Source: Hermodice carunculata
Lineage: Eukaryota; Annelida; Polychaeta; Eunicida; Amphinomidae
NCBI GenBank assembly: GCA_964020975.1
Contig: OZ026624.1
Span: 70,730,091 to 70,794,090, forward strand
Length of the DNA: 64,000 bases
Direction: 5' to 3'
The position numbers and the translations under genes are program-made. The first letter of the stretch is position 1, and each line of letters begins with the position of its first letter. Shown here in pieces: positions 25,301-40,300 of the stretch. The notes beneath the pieces are model-generated. The model was not told the DNA's origin. It was given only the letters and a program-made list of their open reading frames with translations, and ran no database searches.

Positions 25301-28300
25301 ACATACCAGTTACTCCCTTTCCCAATTTTCTTGGAACTTGAGATCTTGTAGCAATTAAGAGCACACAGGACATGTATATATGTAATTGCAATGGACTAAG
25401 GCTAAAGCTTTAGCACCTCATATATTTTGTACAGGAGGTACCTGTGTCGACTGTACATTAACATACAGATAGTGGTAACTTGTTTAACCCTTCCTGCTCA
25501 AAATGACCGAAAAATTCTACTTAAAAATAGCCATCTGTTTTATTGTTGTTATTTTAATTTCATGTTAATAGAAACCATTTTGGTGACATCTGTAGACAAG
25601 AGTCATTATGATGCCACACCCCAGGTCAGTAGCTATTGCACCCAACCTGCAATGGGGAAAGCTATTGGCCAGTTTTATACTGACCAGGAAAGGGTTAAGT
25701 CATATACTTTGCAAAGTACAACTAGCAAGTGCACAAAAAGGCGGTCGGAAAATTTGCATTTAAATAGGATAATAATATATCAACATTGAGTAGAAGGACA
25801 TCTTAGTGTCAATACCTGCACGCAGTAAGTGCTGCATATTATATTCAAATAGGTCTCTATGTTGTTCCATATTCCCAGGTACTAAAAATTATGCTGGAAA
25901 ATCTCCAAATCCTTTTGTCCATCTCAATGCTACCTTGTACGCTTAACAGTGGTGCTGTGCCACCCTTAAATAACTCGAGTTGCGAGCATTGGCATGTTAG
26001 AGTTCATTACACAAATATAATCCGTGCTGTAGTACAGTTCCTTTTACAATAATTGTAGGGCAGAAATGTCTGTGGGTACTTGATCTACATGTGGAGTTAA
26101 ACATATTGAATGCAGACATACCTAAACATGCTAAATGGGACACCAAAATCTTCTTTCTTGGATACTGTCAGGGGGGACCCTTGTGCATTTATGTGCCATC
26201 TGGTGGTAGAAAAGAAAGGAGGCTTGTGCCCTCCCGTCCCCTCCATTAAAGTTCCAAAATATTTTTTCCATATGCTGGAACCATGTAGACATACCTGTAA
26301 TACAAGATATTATATAGTAATAAAAAGTCATGTGGTGTGCTTCCATACTGACTTGATATCTAATTTAGCAAATCACATATATTATCCAGGAATGCTTACC
26401 ATACCCAAGACTCGCAATGTTTTTGTTTTCTTTTGAACATGTTAACTCATTCCACCCTGATAGAAGACTGAGTCAACAGCTTTCCTTGGCGCGCTCTGGG
26501 CACATTGCGCCCAGAGCGCGCCAAGGAAAGCTGTTGACCATGGGCATATAATTTGGAATGATCTTCCTTGCAAGTTTCATCCAAAATATTGAAAAATAAT
26601 CCGTAAATTAGTAAAATACAATTAGCAGACGACATTTAGATATTAGCGGGAAAAAGCGTCATCAGGGTGGAATGAGTTAAAGCAAGAAACCAAAATGAGT
26701 CCACTGTCACACACTAAATTTTATGTCTTCAGCAGTAGGCCGGCCAATTTGCATGACTGTTAGCTGTCAATAGATGAAATTGTAATCTGGTAAGGGAAAA
26801 GTTGAAAGTACTTGTTCTGGGCCAAGTGAAAATATCAAGAGAACTTGCCCTTAGGACCAAAGCAGTGAACAGATTAGTCTACCCGGCTTGCAGCCATTAT
26901 GAAATTTGTTTGCTCTTATTTGTTGTTGATAGTCATATATGTTGTTGTTTACAGGATGACAAGGACTTGGTGCACGAGTTTGTCAACAACGATGGGCTGG
27001 AATGTCTCATCAAGGTCGGGTCGGAGGCTGATCAGAATTATCAAAACTATATACTTAGAGGTAAGATTGATCAAAAAGTGCATTCAGTATTTTATAGTGA
27101 TGTGGCACTGAGTACATATATACCAGTACATGTGTATGTTTTTCAGTTTGCAACTTCACAGTTCATATATACACAGCACAGCAATTCTTTTTATCAGCCA
27201 CTGTCCTCAGGGCTAGTAATTTTGGCATTTTGGACCTCCATTCAGACTTGTATATCTACACAAGTTTCATTTAGAAAACCAAACTTTCTGATTGCCCTGA
27301 GGGCTAGTCCTTTTGAGATTTTAACTTGCCCTGATAGGAATTGGACTTGATTTGACTTGTCCTGGGTTAGTGGACATGCAAATTGTAGATCCCTGACTGT
27401 ATATGTGACTGTAACATTCAGAGTGATCTGCAGTCCCTTATGAAGGCTACGCCACCAGCAGCTTGCATCTCCTTTTACTGAACTGAAATTGTCACTGCTT
27501 CTGTAGTTTATTAGTTATTGCAGGAAAGTTGACTAGCTGGACAAAATTTAGAAACACATCTTCCTGTTAGCAGGAGATAGTTTATGTTTGGGTTGCATAA
27601 CTTGACTTTCCAATATATTTCATCTGTTATCAGGTAAAACTTTGTGTACCTTTGAATGCTGTTAATATTATGGATTCTGGGCCATTTGATAAATGTGATT
27701 GTTGCTCTGTGAGGCTTAAATGAGTACAGGAGATCCTCATATCATTTCCAGGTGCTAGGGATAAAGTAATAGTAGATATATCCTGTGAGTGAATAATTGT
27801 GTACACACTACAATGTTATCACAGACACTCAGTGATTCACTAGGCAACACACACATTGTCCACGACCTCATAAATACCTGTACCAAAGAGTTGATAAAAT
27901 AAGGATGTTCTAAGCCATAAATAACTACATAGTCCTCTTGCCAACATGGGAATTCCAAGTCTGTGTCTGAAAGGCTTTTGATTTGTCTGTTTAGAACAGC
28001 TGTGAATTTTGTGATACTTGTGACAAGAATTTGCTCTTACTGGCTGGTCGTGAAGTCTCGCTGCAGTATTCGTCAAAAAGAGGGACCATTGCATGGGGAT
28101 TTTTCTCTCTTTCTTGATAACCCGTCAGCTGGCAGAGCCAGTCTTAATGCTGTTGGGTGTGTTTTATAGACTTTAGCACACGCACTTGTGGTTTTGTGGA
28201 GTCTGCATGGTAAAACTGTCTTGGATGTGGAATGGAAGCCCAGAACACCAAATAAATAATAAAAGTCAAATGAATTGAGCTTTTTAACCCTTTCCCCCTT

Positions 28301-31300
28301 GAATTAAGACTAAATCAACAGCATTCCTTGGCATGGGTGGGGCACTAAGTACCCAACCCATGCCAAGGAAAGCTGTTGACCTGGGGCATATAATCTTGAT
28401 AAGTCTCATGTACATTTCTCAGTCAAATTGTTTTTCACAACTGTTGAAATTAGTTGAAAACACTGAAGCAGATGACATATGACCACCAGACGGTTGTGGA
28501 CGGTTTAAGGGAGAAAGGGTTAAACTTTCAGTAACCCTTTTGGTGCTAAGTTTCAACTGAGTTAACAGCTCTATGCCCAAAGTGTGCCAAGAAGAGCTGT
28601 TGACGTGGACCATTGTTGTGGTCTCTGCAACAGTAGGCATGCTGGTACTTGAATGAAAGACTGGTTTACAAAGGATATGAATCTGGTATTATTATGGTGA
28701 TTCAGAGCACATCAAACTTTGTTGAAATTGGCACTGAAAGTGTTAACCCATGGCAGCACACTGCCTCTGAAAGTTAACCCTGTTTTGGTTAGATTCAGAT
28801 CAAGCAGTTTGTGTTTGGCCTGGGTTGGGGCACGTTGTTTGCAATCCACACTAAGGAAGGCTGTCGGCCTAAGGCATATGTCCTGACAGGTCAGATCTGC
28901 GATTGTCCAAAATATTTTGTATTTTATGATAGATTTTAAGTAAAACAGTAAAGCAGACAGTATTTCACGTTGTTCGGGAACTTTTGGATGATATGAGCAA
29001 GAAGGGATTATGGTTAGGTAATGACACTCCACAAGCAGCTGGCCCAAGTCCAACGTCATTACGATCATGAAGCTTTCTAAAGAATAATAAGGTTCATGTA
29101 CACGTAAATTCTTTTGAATGTGGTCTTGATAGACAGACCTGTCTGTAAGGTGAAATTGATTTTAGAGACTGCAAAACAGTGTGTTTGTGACAGGAGAGCT
29201 AAATTTTCCAGAACCTTTCGTCATGTTAACTGGTATAATTATTTCATGGTTATCCCAGATGCAAAGAAAGATATCTGTCTTTTGGCAAAGGATTTGCCAT
29301 ACAGGTTTATAATCAAGTTGTACCAGGCTGGTGAAAGCTGACTTAATTAACACCAATATTGGTCAGACTTGGTTTTACTGAGCATTTTCGAGCACAACTT
29401 ATCAGAGTCTGCAATGAAAAATTGAGGTCAAAATGACTAAAGCTGTTTTGCCACAGCGTATTGTATATGAGCTGTATATATTCAGGATTGTTGTTCCAAG
29501 ACTTGGAAATTAAACCCTTTCTTAGTCATATTTCCCAAAAGCACCCATTTGTAACTTGTCGTCAGCTTTAATGTCTTGACTTAAATTTCATGTTTGTAGC
29601 AGTAATTTAGGCTTTTAATTGTGGATATAATATACAGTACAAAAAAAGGTTAAGCCCCCCCCCCCCCCAAGGAGGGGGCACTTATCTTTGGTATGGTATA
29701 TATCATGTATATGGCTTGCCCCAGGTCAGTAGCTGATTGTGACTAGACAAGGGTTAAATTTTTAATAGTCATAGAAGAGTTCAGTGGAATACAAAATACA
29801 TTCAGCCTGCTTAATCAAAGAAATTTGGTGATTGACTTAATGACCTTGACCTGAGTGGTTGGAATTGGTGCATGTAATTCTGGTGCTTAATCACTGGTAT
29901 GTCAAATGAAGGTATACAGTCTATTTTAAACTCTCAGAACTGGTCTAGGTTCAAAGGTTTAATTTGTCAAAATTCTGTGGTCTTGTTCAAAATGTTTGAA
30001 TAAGTGAAGAAGGTGAGCATGTCAAGCCCATTAGTTTAAAAAATGCAAACCAACAATCAAACAAACCATATTACAGTAGTACCTGTCACGAAAGACCACC
30101 CCTAGGGAGGATCAAAATGTGGTCTTATAAGACAGGTGGTCTCTCATGAGAGGTATAAATAACAAGAAAAGTACTGCAAAAAGTATATTTAAAAGTGGTC
30201 TTAAAAGGCAGGTGGTCTCTCATTAGGGTGGTCTTTCATGACAGGTACTACTGTACCATATATTTTCATGTGCAAAAAAGCCCCATGTATACAGTAGTAC
30301 CTGTCATGAAAGACCACCCTAATGAGAGACCACCTGCCTTTTAAGACCACCTTTAAATATACTTTTTGCAGTACTTTTCTTGTTATTTATACCTCTCATG
30401 AGACCACCTGTCTTATAAGACCACATTTTGACTCTCCCTAGGGGTGGTCTTTCGTGATAGGTACTACTGTACTCCTATTCGTGGTCTCTGTGATTAGTTG
30501 TACCTGCACAGACAGCCTGAGAACTTGATCTGGTCATTTCAATAAATTTATTGGCAGCATGGAAAAGTGTGTCTGTCAACATGGCTGTCATGCAGAAAAC
30601 AAGTCTGTAAAGACTTAAATACCAGACGGGCCATTGAAGTAAACAATTTTTAGGGTTATTTCTAGTGAGTGGCCAGTAAATGATGCATGTATCGAAATGT
30701 GGTAAGCAGTCTGACCAACAACAATTTGTCATGGGAAGGTGAACAAAGTCCTCCAAGACACCAATATGTGACAGCCATTCTCTTTTGTAAACAGACTCTC
30801 AAAGAAGCATGCAAAGTTTTTTTTTCTTTCAATAATTTTGGAATGGGATGTTGACTTTTCAATGGTGCAGCTTATCTGTTTCAAACAGTTTGAAGAAAAA
30901 CTGTCAAAACACCAGGGAGAATTGAGTACAAAAATAATTCTTTGAAAAACAGTCTTAAGCTTTCCTCCTTAACCAGCCAAAACCGGCTGGTGGTCAGATG
31001 TCGTCTGCTTCAGCGTTTTCAGCTGATTTCAACAGCAATGAAAAACAACTTGACTGAGAATTGAAAATGAGACCTGTCAAGACAACATGACCCAAGTCAA
31101 CAGCTTTCCTCGGCATGGGTTGGGCATGCCCAACCCATGCCGAGGAAAGCTGTTGACTCAGTCTTAATTCAAAGGGGAAATGGTTAAAGGCAAATGGACC
31201 AGGGTAGTAATGGATAGGAGGCTCTGAGGTAAGTCTATCCAAGACTGCAAACAGTATCTTTGATCGAAGGAGCCATATGAAAAAGGCCCAGTTAAACAAA

Positions 31301-34300
31301 CTGAAAGCCATTCAGTTGTATAAATTCTACAGTTTGAGCCTATGGATAACCAAATCTTGTGTTGTATAGGTCACCCAAATCTCAAGGTTACCTGAGGAGT
31401 GGGCAGATGGGAGTTTCTCATATGGGACCAGTCAGTTTGTTTTACTTTAACTCTTTCAGTGCCAATCACGACTACTTAAGTGAGACTAGTCTGAATTATC
31501 ATTAGGATCCCAGATTTGTATTCCTCATTAAAAGACCTCTCATTCAAGTACCAGTATGCCTATAGTTCCGGAGAGAATACCCCAGGTCAACAGCTTTTCT
31601 AAGCACATTGGGTGCATTGCACCTAATACTTGCAGAGAAAAGCTGTTGACTCAGTCCAAAATTTGGCACTGAAATATTTAATGTGATGCGTGATTGAAAC
31701 TGAAGTGTGATTGGGGTTTTGGTATTGTAGGACCTATGAATGCACAAGATCCCAAACTTTGTGTAGTGTGATTGAGGTTTTCATTTTCGTGACATACATA
31801 CCCTCGCCCCCTCATGTGAGAAATTTGTAGCTATTTTGGTTGCTTTGATGACTACCCCAAAGCCTTTAACTTCAGTTAATTTGACCTTGATTGGTCATAC
31901 AGGTTTACAAAAAGGAAGATCATATATCCTGTTTGATGGGTCATGTTAATAAACAGTGGGTTTGGTTGGTTTATTCACAGTCATGGCCACTGATTGTGCT
32001 CGTCTTACAAATATATGAAAAATAAAAATAACCCGTTCCTTTCAAGACCACTGAGTCAGTTCAAAGCTTTCAAACTTTCAAACAAGTAGAAGAATAACCA
32101 TAATGAAAAACACACACTGGGGGTTCAGAGATGACCCTTGAACTGTGTGTACCTGTAGCCATTAACCCATTCCCCCTGGAATTAAGAGTAGGTCAACACC
32201 TTTGTTTAAGTGCTATGTACTAAGCACCTGGCCAATGTTAAGGGAACCTGTTGACCTGGTGCATGTTTTCTTAATAAATCTCGTTAGCAATTCTCATGTC
32301 AAATTGTTTGTGGTGAAAATAGTCAAAACTTTCTATCAGATGACATTTGACTGCCAACAGTTTTCAGCCAGTTGAAGGGGGCAAGGCTTAATCAAATTAT
32401 CATTTGGGAAAAAACCTGAGTAGCTGATCATGAAAACCAAAAAGATTACTCTTTGATGATCAATGTAATGTGAGTGTCATCACTAGCTGGAAGTCACACA
32501 GAATGTGTTGTCTTTTTTGAGTATTACGGGCCTTGAAACAATGAAATACAAGTGGTAATATGTGTCATAAAAGATGGCAACAGCAAAGGTGAATCAGCTT
32601 AAAAGCAGGTGTGCTTTTCAGGTTTGAATTCCAAAGACCATGCGATCTCTCAAGACAGGAATGACTTCATCCATATTATCCCAAATCACTGGGGTTTCAA
32701 ATTCTTATAGACTTCTGTACATGTACTAAGTTGTATCCACATGCCGGGAGACTCTGTACAGCAGAAATTTTGGTGAGCGAAGCAAAAGGGTTGATTGAAT
32801 TTCAAAAAATTCTTGTGCGGCATGTCTGTCACCCTGTGGCTGTCATCATGAGATTGTGAACTTTTCACCCAAGTGAGTTTGCTAATCGTCTCCTTCTTAG
32901 CATAATGTATCAAGTGGAAGCTTAGCAACATGAATGGGTGGAGATAAAAGCTTTGCATATGTTGGCCCTGCAAATACAATTTTTGTTTGATTTCTGTCTT
33001 GAAAGTCTTAACTCATTCCTGGTCAGAGTATGACTGCAGGCTGTGCAAAAGGTTTTTTTATTTATCGGGCATTTTGGTGAAATTGGCTTATTGGTCATTT
33101 TGCTGAAATTTCAAAAGCCTGTATTCCTTACCATGCAAGTAATATGCATTTTCTATCGGTCCAAAGACATTTTTATCGGTAAAAACTGGTGTCCAATAAG
33201 TTTTCGCAAATTCTGTGACCTAGTCAGTAGCTTTCCTAGGTGCAGGTTGGGCGCATTGTGCCAAGCCAGGGCCATGTAAAGGAGCATACATTCTGTACAG
33301 CTCCTGGTGAGCCCTGTGTATTGGTGTTATCCAAATAATATATGGTGGAATCTCCCCATTAAAACCACCTAACAGACTAAAAATATGTGGTCTTAATAAG
33401 GGAGTGGTCTTAATGGGGATATATATTTAATAAAGGATCAAGAAAAATGGCTCTGTAAATTGGTGGTCTTAATTGGCGATGCTACTGTTTTAATGAAAAT
33501 TGATCACATTTTTCTCAATTTGTAGCTGGCAAGGTTGATGAACTAGTGTCATCTTAATATAGGCTGAATGTGATGGGATTCCCCTGTGTTTCGTAGCTGG
33601 TTGTTGTGTAGAGTAGTTCAATGACTTTTTCATGGCAACAGTTCAGATTATGGCAGATAAAGGGAGCATAGATTTAATTGTTATTTTGTATTTTCAGCCC
33701 TGGGACAGGTGATGCTGTATGTGGATGGTATGAATGGAGTGATTCAACACAATGAAACAATTCAGTGGCTCTACTCGCTCCTTGCCTCCAAGGTAAGACC
33801 CCATGGATGCTTTTGTATTCTATTGCCAGTCTCCTTTGAACATGTTCATGTACATATATGATAATTAATGCTCCCTCATTTCTAGGTCAGACGTGCATTC
33901 ATATGTTTTTCAGAAATTTGGTTTTAAAATCCGCTGGCATATCGTAGCTTAATGAAGGGGGTCCATATCCAGTTATAATATAACTTTGATTATGAATGGA
34001 AAAAAGAGACTGTACAGGAGATACATGTTAGGATAAATTTATATGAAGAAATATCTAAAATGGATGTATCTGTCTTCCAGTTCATAATGCAAACTAAAAA
34101 GCTGCATATTTCCATATGGAAATCTGAATGTCAAATAGACATTCCGTAGCCTTATTAGAAAGAGTAAAACAACTTACATATTGAAAGGTATTATAATTTA
34201 GGCAAATAGCAAAGTTTTGGACCTCAGGCAACTTGGTGTTATCAAATTAAAAGTTAACACAGTCTTGCTGTGTGCATGGCAACAGTTGTATATACGTTGT

Positions 34301-37300
34301 ACTTCTGATTGTGTACCAGGTAAAACAAATATGTGCATAGAAATTAGCATACAATAAAATTAAATTGAATCACCATCACTATTTGGCACCTGAAAATTAA
34401 ACACCATAAAAGAGAGACAATAAATAAGAAAAGAATGTCAAGATGACGGAAATGGTTATGTAAGATCCAGGTTCCAATGCATTATTCACCTACATGTTAC
34501 GTTTGTACGGCTGTCTTTCTCTGCAGATGGCCTGGAGCAGAGACAATGGCCTTGGCCAAATAACAAGATTTAGCATTAACCACTGCTGCCTTCCCATTGT
34601 CTTTGTATCCAAGCTGTAAACATAGCACATGAATGGTAAACTAGTATGATAATCTTGTGAAATTGATACAGGGGTACCTGCTGTTAAAGACCGCCCCTAA
34701 TGCCAGGAACAAATGGCCACATATGGCAGGTGGTCTTGAATTGCAGGTAAATTAACGAGGAAAGGAGAGTCCAGTGTCTCACAAGGGCAGTCTTAAAAAC
34801 TGATGCGGTCACATAGGAGATGTGGTCTTAAGAGCATGTACAACTGTGAAACACAGAGAAAATAAAGATATTTTAACTGTAAAGGACCAAAGCTGATGTA
34901 TCATCAAGCAGTTTTCTCCATTAAAAATATTAAGCAGGTGCCTGATGCTGTTAATGTGATCAGCTTTTTCCTCATGAAGATTAATAACAAATAAATAGTT
35001 TTCCTTGGCACACTATACTAAAATCATACCCAGAGTGTGGTCGGGACAGCTGTTGATTCGGTCTCTGGAGGGTTATAATGGATTTCAGATATATCAATTA
35101 CTACTCAGAGCCATTATACTTGAAATCATGATATTAATGAGTATCATGTACACTGGGGATTTTCTTTGTGCATAAAAGTGGACCAGGGAAGGGTGAACTG
35201 ACTTGTGGGTGTTTCTTTAACTCTTTCATTGTCAATTGCAACATAAGTCAAACTGCTCAACATGAATTTCCCTGAATTATAGTAAGGATGCTAGATTTAT
35301 GTTCCTTGCAAAAAAAACTGTCATTCAAGTGCCAGCATGCCCGAGGTTACATAGACTATAGAATAATCTAGGTCAACAGCTTCACTTAGCATACTTTGGG
35401 CGCATTGTGCCCAGGAAGGCTGTTGACTCAGTGTAAATGGGGCACTGAAAGAGTTAACTCATTCCATACCAGTCCCTGATATTTCCGTATATTTACCTAG
35501 ATTTAAGATGACAAGTGCATATTTAAATTCTTCATGAAAAGAACTTTCGTTCAAGTACAAACGTGCCTATGGTCTTAAGTTAGTGGTTCTGTCACTGCCT
35601 GGCAAGTCATGCTGCAGCTGCCGCAAGGGCAGCTGCAGCATGACTTGCCTGGCAGTGCCAGAACCACTAACCAAGGCCTGTGACCATAGTATGGAATGAG
35701 TTAAGACAACTAAATCTATGCAGGGTATGTGTATGCATGGCCAGCCCAGAATATAGTTCACTGAGGGCAATAACTCATGCTGGATGGCAATCTGTGAAGG
35801 GACTGAGGGCAGCAACCTGATGGCTCTGTCACTTTAACCCTTTCTCATTCACATGGCTCAAAAGTGCTTGGATATTGATAGTCATATACCCCAATCTTTT
35901 TACTTCAACTTCTTGTCAATAGAAAACATGTTTGGTGGGAACTGTAGGTATGACCCAAAATGATAGCATGCCCCAGGTCAACAGTTTTCCTTGGGGAAGA
36001 TTGGGCACAATGTGCCCTATCTGCAGTAAGGAAAGGTGTTGACTGCTGTATTCTGCCCAGGAATGGGTTAAGAACAAAACTGGAAACAAATTGCAGAGAT
36101 CTACCAGGAGATCACCCCCAGGGCAAGACCAAAAGTAGTGAACATACAGCAGTTGGTGTCACATTGGAATAATATGGTAAAGATAGCAATATGGACATTA
36201 TAAATGTGGTCTCGATAGTCAGGTGGTCACTGAATGAAGTGGTGTCTCTAAGGAGCTGCCACTGTCTTCATAGATTTCATGGTTCCATCTCCCCAAAACT
36301 TGTCCAAAAAATAGGCTTTTCAGAGAAGTTAAATTTCTACTGTTTTAAAATTATGTTTATTAATATTCATGTCTAACCTAAAAGTATCTATTAAAAACTG
36401 TCGTGAAGATGATATGAACTGTGTGTTGTAAACACATTAATGCAGGTATCATATCTTGCTAAAATATAGCCATTGTTAATACTATCATAAGGTAACAGCA
36501 ACACGGAGATACAAGGTAAAGAAAGCCTTTGTTTGTACAGCTTTGCATATTCATGTACAGTTCTCACAGTCACCTGACATCTCACGGTATTGTATATTCA
36601 ATAAAAAGTAAGTTGTGACACAGTGATTTATATTTAGAATAGGGCACCATGATGTCAGCTGTACTCTGCGTTTTGAAGTAAAGCTTGAAAGAGAGCTCAC
36701 TGAGGGAGGACAGCACATTTTGTGGCAGAAAGGAAACATACATTTGTGGCACATTGATCACGTTATAGTCATAATTAGAAATATTTCAAGTCCTTGACAG
36801 CAAAACACAGTGTTCGTTGTTACCACAAACCTTTCACCACTCCCCACATAATCAAAATATGAATGATCACAGCTTGTGTCTTTATCACAGTTCACATGAA
36901 TTATTGGAAGTGATGAAAAGTCCTCACGTGAGCCCTCTGAAATGGTCAAGTTTGACTCTAATGTGCCCCAGTAGTTTGTTGTGAGACCCACAAAAATAGA
37001 AATCTGCAGAAGTGTTTGTAACATTTCTTTTTTATCACATGACACAATTCCACTTGAAATATATTGATATTGGCATATGATGTATACTGTGTTTAATCCT
37101 GAATGCAGACCATTGTTAAGTATATTGTACATGTTAAAATATAAAATGGAGGCTTTGGTATCTGCACACCATGTATACAAGTGAAAAGAGCTGCCTGTAA
37201 CTGAAAGGAAGTCCATTCACTCGCAGCATTGGTACATAAATTTTTAATGCGCGATACACAGATCCCAAAAGAAAGTAGTTTTGACTTGAGCAGACATGAT

Positions 37301-40300
37301 TCAATCAGACATGGGTGGGTTTAGGAACAAGCAGTTCACACCAAACACTGTGAGAATTTGTTTTTCATGCTGCGTTTCATTAGAAGGTGTCTTGCGCGCA
37401 GTCCAGGATCACTGGAAAGGGCTGTGCAAGTTCCATGCTCAATTGCATGTCCAAGACTTGAGTTAATTTTGTGTAATGGAATGTAGAACTTTCTTCCAGT
37501 TCAGTGACCAAAATTGAAATCCAAAGGGTTATGTTTAACACTTTTGATCTGAGTTTAGCTGATACAGTTTTTTTTTTGGGGGGGGGGGAAGTTGGTCTGT
37601 TTGTTTCTTTGTTTTTATTTTATTTTATTTTATATTTATTTTATAAGTTTATATTTTATTTTATTTTTTTTTGCAAACCAGTGTAAAGAATTCTTGTGTG
37701 TTCTCTTTGGGGTGAAAACCCTCTTCATAGAAGTTTGGTGACTAAATTTTTGCTTGCAGTGGGGTCAAGACACTGGGAAGCTTTAAATGAAAAGTAGTCT
37801 AAAATGTGAAGCAAACTATGACAGTTGCTTATGTTGCTGTCATCTTGTTAATCATTCAAACTTGCCAGCAATTTCCCATATTATGCGTGCACATGTATCG
37901 TAAACCCATCAAGCCTGATAGTAAAACTCGTCAGTTTCCATAATATTACAAAATTTTTACCAGAATAGGAGTTGGTGCATTTGGGACCTGTCTGCAAATC
38001 CCATTCCAATAGCCAAAAACTCAAAAAAACAAACAAACAAACAGACAAACAAATGGAAGAAACATCCTGATGTGAGTCTTATTATTGTAGACCTTTGTAT
38101 TGAATATCAGCGCAAATAGCATATATACAGTGGTACCTGCTGTATGCAACCACTGCCGTGAGCAGCCACATTGCTTTTTGTGGTCACTAGGCTCTGACAT
38201 GGGAGTCAATTTCTTTGTAAATTTACCTGCAGTGACAGGTCACCTGCTGTATGTGGCTACTTTTTCTTGAGAGACGGGGTGGCCACATACAGCAGGTACC
38301 ACTTATATCATTGTAAAATGAGGAATATCAAACTTTTTTTTTTGTTTTCTCTCATTGGTGGTAGCCATAAAGCAGCTGTAATTTTGCCTGGTCAGAATCA
38401 CACTGAGTCGGTGGCTGTCTTTGACCCAGGGTTGGCATTATGCATTGCCGATAGTTGTCAAAGAAAGTTCTGATGGGCTGAATTACTGTAATGATGCCAG
38501 ATTTGAATTCCTAAAAAAACAAACAGATCTTTCATGTTAGTACATGTACTAGAAAGCAGATATTTCTTGTACAGGAAGACTGGTCCAGGTCAATAATGAC
38601 CCTTCCTTGGTAAATTTGGCATATTTCACTCAAAGTGTACCTCTGAGTACTTTCAGAGTTTTTAAGTAAAATTATTTAAAAAAACAAAAAACAAATAATT
38701 TTTAGCACTCAAATAAGTGTAAATGCAAGTAATGTTACATGTGTGAAAATAAACCTTAGGGGATTTGAGGGTAGTGGTGTAAGCTGTTAGAAGTCACGGT
38801 ACTAAATCAGGAGGTTAAAGGGTTAAATTCAGAAAGTGAAACAGGCATGTACATGTGATCCTGTGTCAAATTCACTAACTCTTTCAGTGCTGATCATGGT
38901 AAAAGTCATGCTGAGGTTGTCTGATGCTTCCAGATTCGAATTCTTAGTGATAAAAAGGACTGTCCGTTCAAGTACAAGTGTGTCTAAATATTGTATATTT
39001 CCACCCAAGAGAAGAATGGTTTGATTCAACAGCCGTACTTGGTATTCTTATGGCATATTTGGGTGCTGAGGAAAGTTATTTAAACTTAGCCACAGAAGGG
39101 TTAATTTTCTAGACTTCGAAGACAAATTAAATTATCGCGATGTGGAGTGAAACGTTTCACATATCCACATAGTATATGAAAAGAATTTGCAGACATAATT
39201 ATATAGGTATGTAATTTTGCATTTTGGATAACAATTGCCAAGGAGCTGTAAGTAATCATACTGCTGTTGTACTTATTTAATCACATGGACCCAAATTTCA
39301 GAAAGACAACCTTGAAAATACTTTACTACAATGAATATTTACCATTGTCATTATCCTAATCATAACTGCTGGCTTTGTTGATTCGCCAAGAGCCTTTGAC
39401 AAACTGATCTTGAGGACAATATATAGTCCATATGTTACCAACTTCAATTGAAAAAAAGTCCTGTCAATATAGAACATGGTCATTATGATCAGAAAGTGAA
39501 ATATTACTGGGCTAGACCTACAGATCTGCAGATTAGGCAGGATTTGGGTATTCAGAATGTGTGAGCAAGCGGCCAATCTGGATAAGTGGTTTTGAATGCC
39601 ATATGGGTCAAATGCATGTGGAATGTCAAACTATGGAGAATTTACACAATGAAACTGTAGGACATGTTGGGGTTTGCAAAATGGGTAGGCATTGTCAAAA
39701 GTTGAAATGTGCATAGCCTTAATATATTAAGTTTAACCCTTCACAGCAAACACATTTGTTCCAAGTGCTTTAACTTTCACCGTATTAAATTTCAGATGTG
39801 GAAACTTGTTGTGTTGGAGAGAAATTTTAATGTTATGAAATATGCTTTTATATTTTAACCTTTCTGTGACAGTAGTAAACTCTTCCAAAAGGAAAATTCA
39901 GCTAACTTAACTCAGGGTTCAGTGTTGCAATCATGAATGGAATTTGGAGACAAGTTGTACTGACAGGCATTGGCATGTGACACAACCTGGGACACTCCTT
40001 GTGTTGATTATGTACTGACCAACACTTGTCATTTGACACTCAGACCTTCGTCTTTGAAAATTTTAATTCGAACAGTACCAAATAATTCTAATATGGCTGC
40101 CAGATCTCATAAATGCTGCAGAGCTTGTTCTACATATCTAAAACTTAATACTGAAATCAGAAACTCTGTTTCTGATTTCAGTATTAAGTTTGACACACCA
40201 AGGTAGAGCTACTGTAATTAGCACAGAAAAATCATATCAATGAGATGGACACCATTCAGATAGGTCTTGCATCCAAAGCAGACCCAAGCTGCGTATTTTG

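Larger units (their letters stand above)
16373..26954. other. FHOD intron a-b (10.6 kb)
   Basis: Bounded by GTGAGT and ACAG. Holds (CA)n, two gctcagctga-type and GTCCGTCC-type repeats at 17.8-19.1 kb, TTAA elements at 20392, 23096, 25484 and 26442, the hammerhead motif near 20.84 kb, an inverted pair at 21.8-22.4 kb and a minisatellite at 23.4 kb. About 19150-20300, 24000-25400 and 25700-26440 contain nothing I can name. Confidence 0.85.
27061..33697. other. FHOD intron b-c (6.6 kb)
   Basis: Bounded by GTAAGA and TTTTCAG. Holds TTAA elements at 28284, 28531, 29510, 30955, 31447, 32162 and 33008, the long inverted repeat at 30072-30471 and a TA element at 33341. About 27070-28280 and 32400-33000 have nothing I can name. 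Confidence 0.85.

Noticed and set aside
26802-27350. 182-codon + strand frame as a single-exon gene
   Set aside because: Only the central 106 bases resemble FHOD and they are bounded by clear splice sites; the rest is intron read-through.
36758-37216. 152-codon open frame on the minus strand inside an FHOD intron
   Set aside because: No motif, family resemblance, signal or splice support; residues look like chance translation of AT-rich intron sequence.
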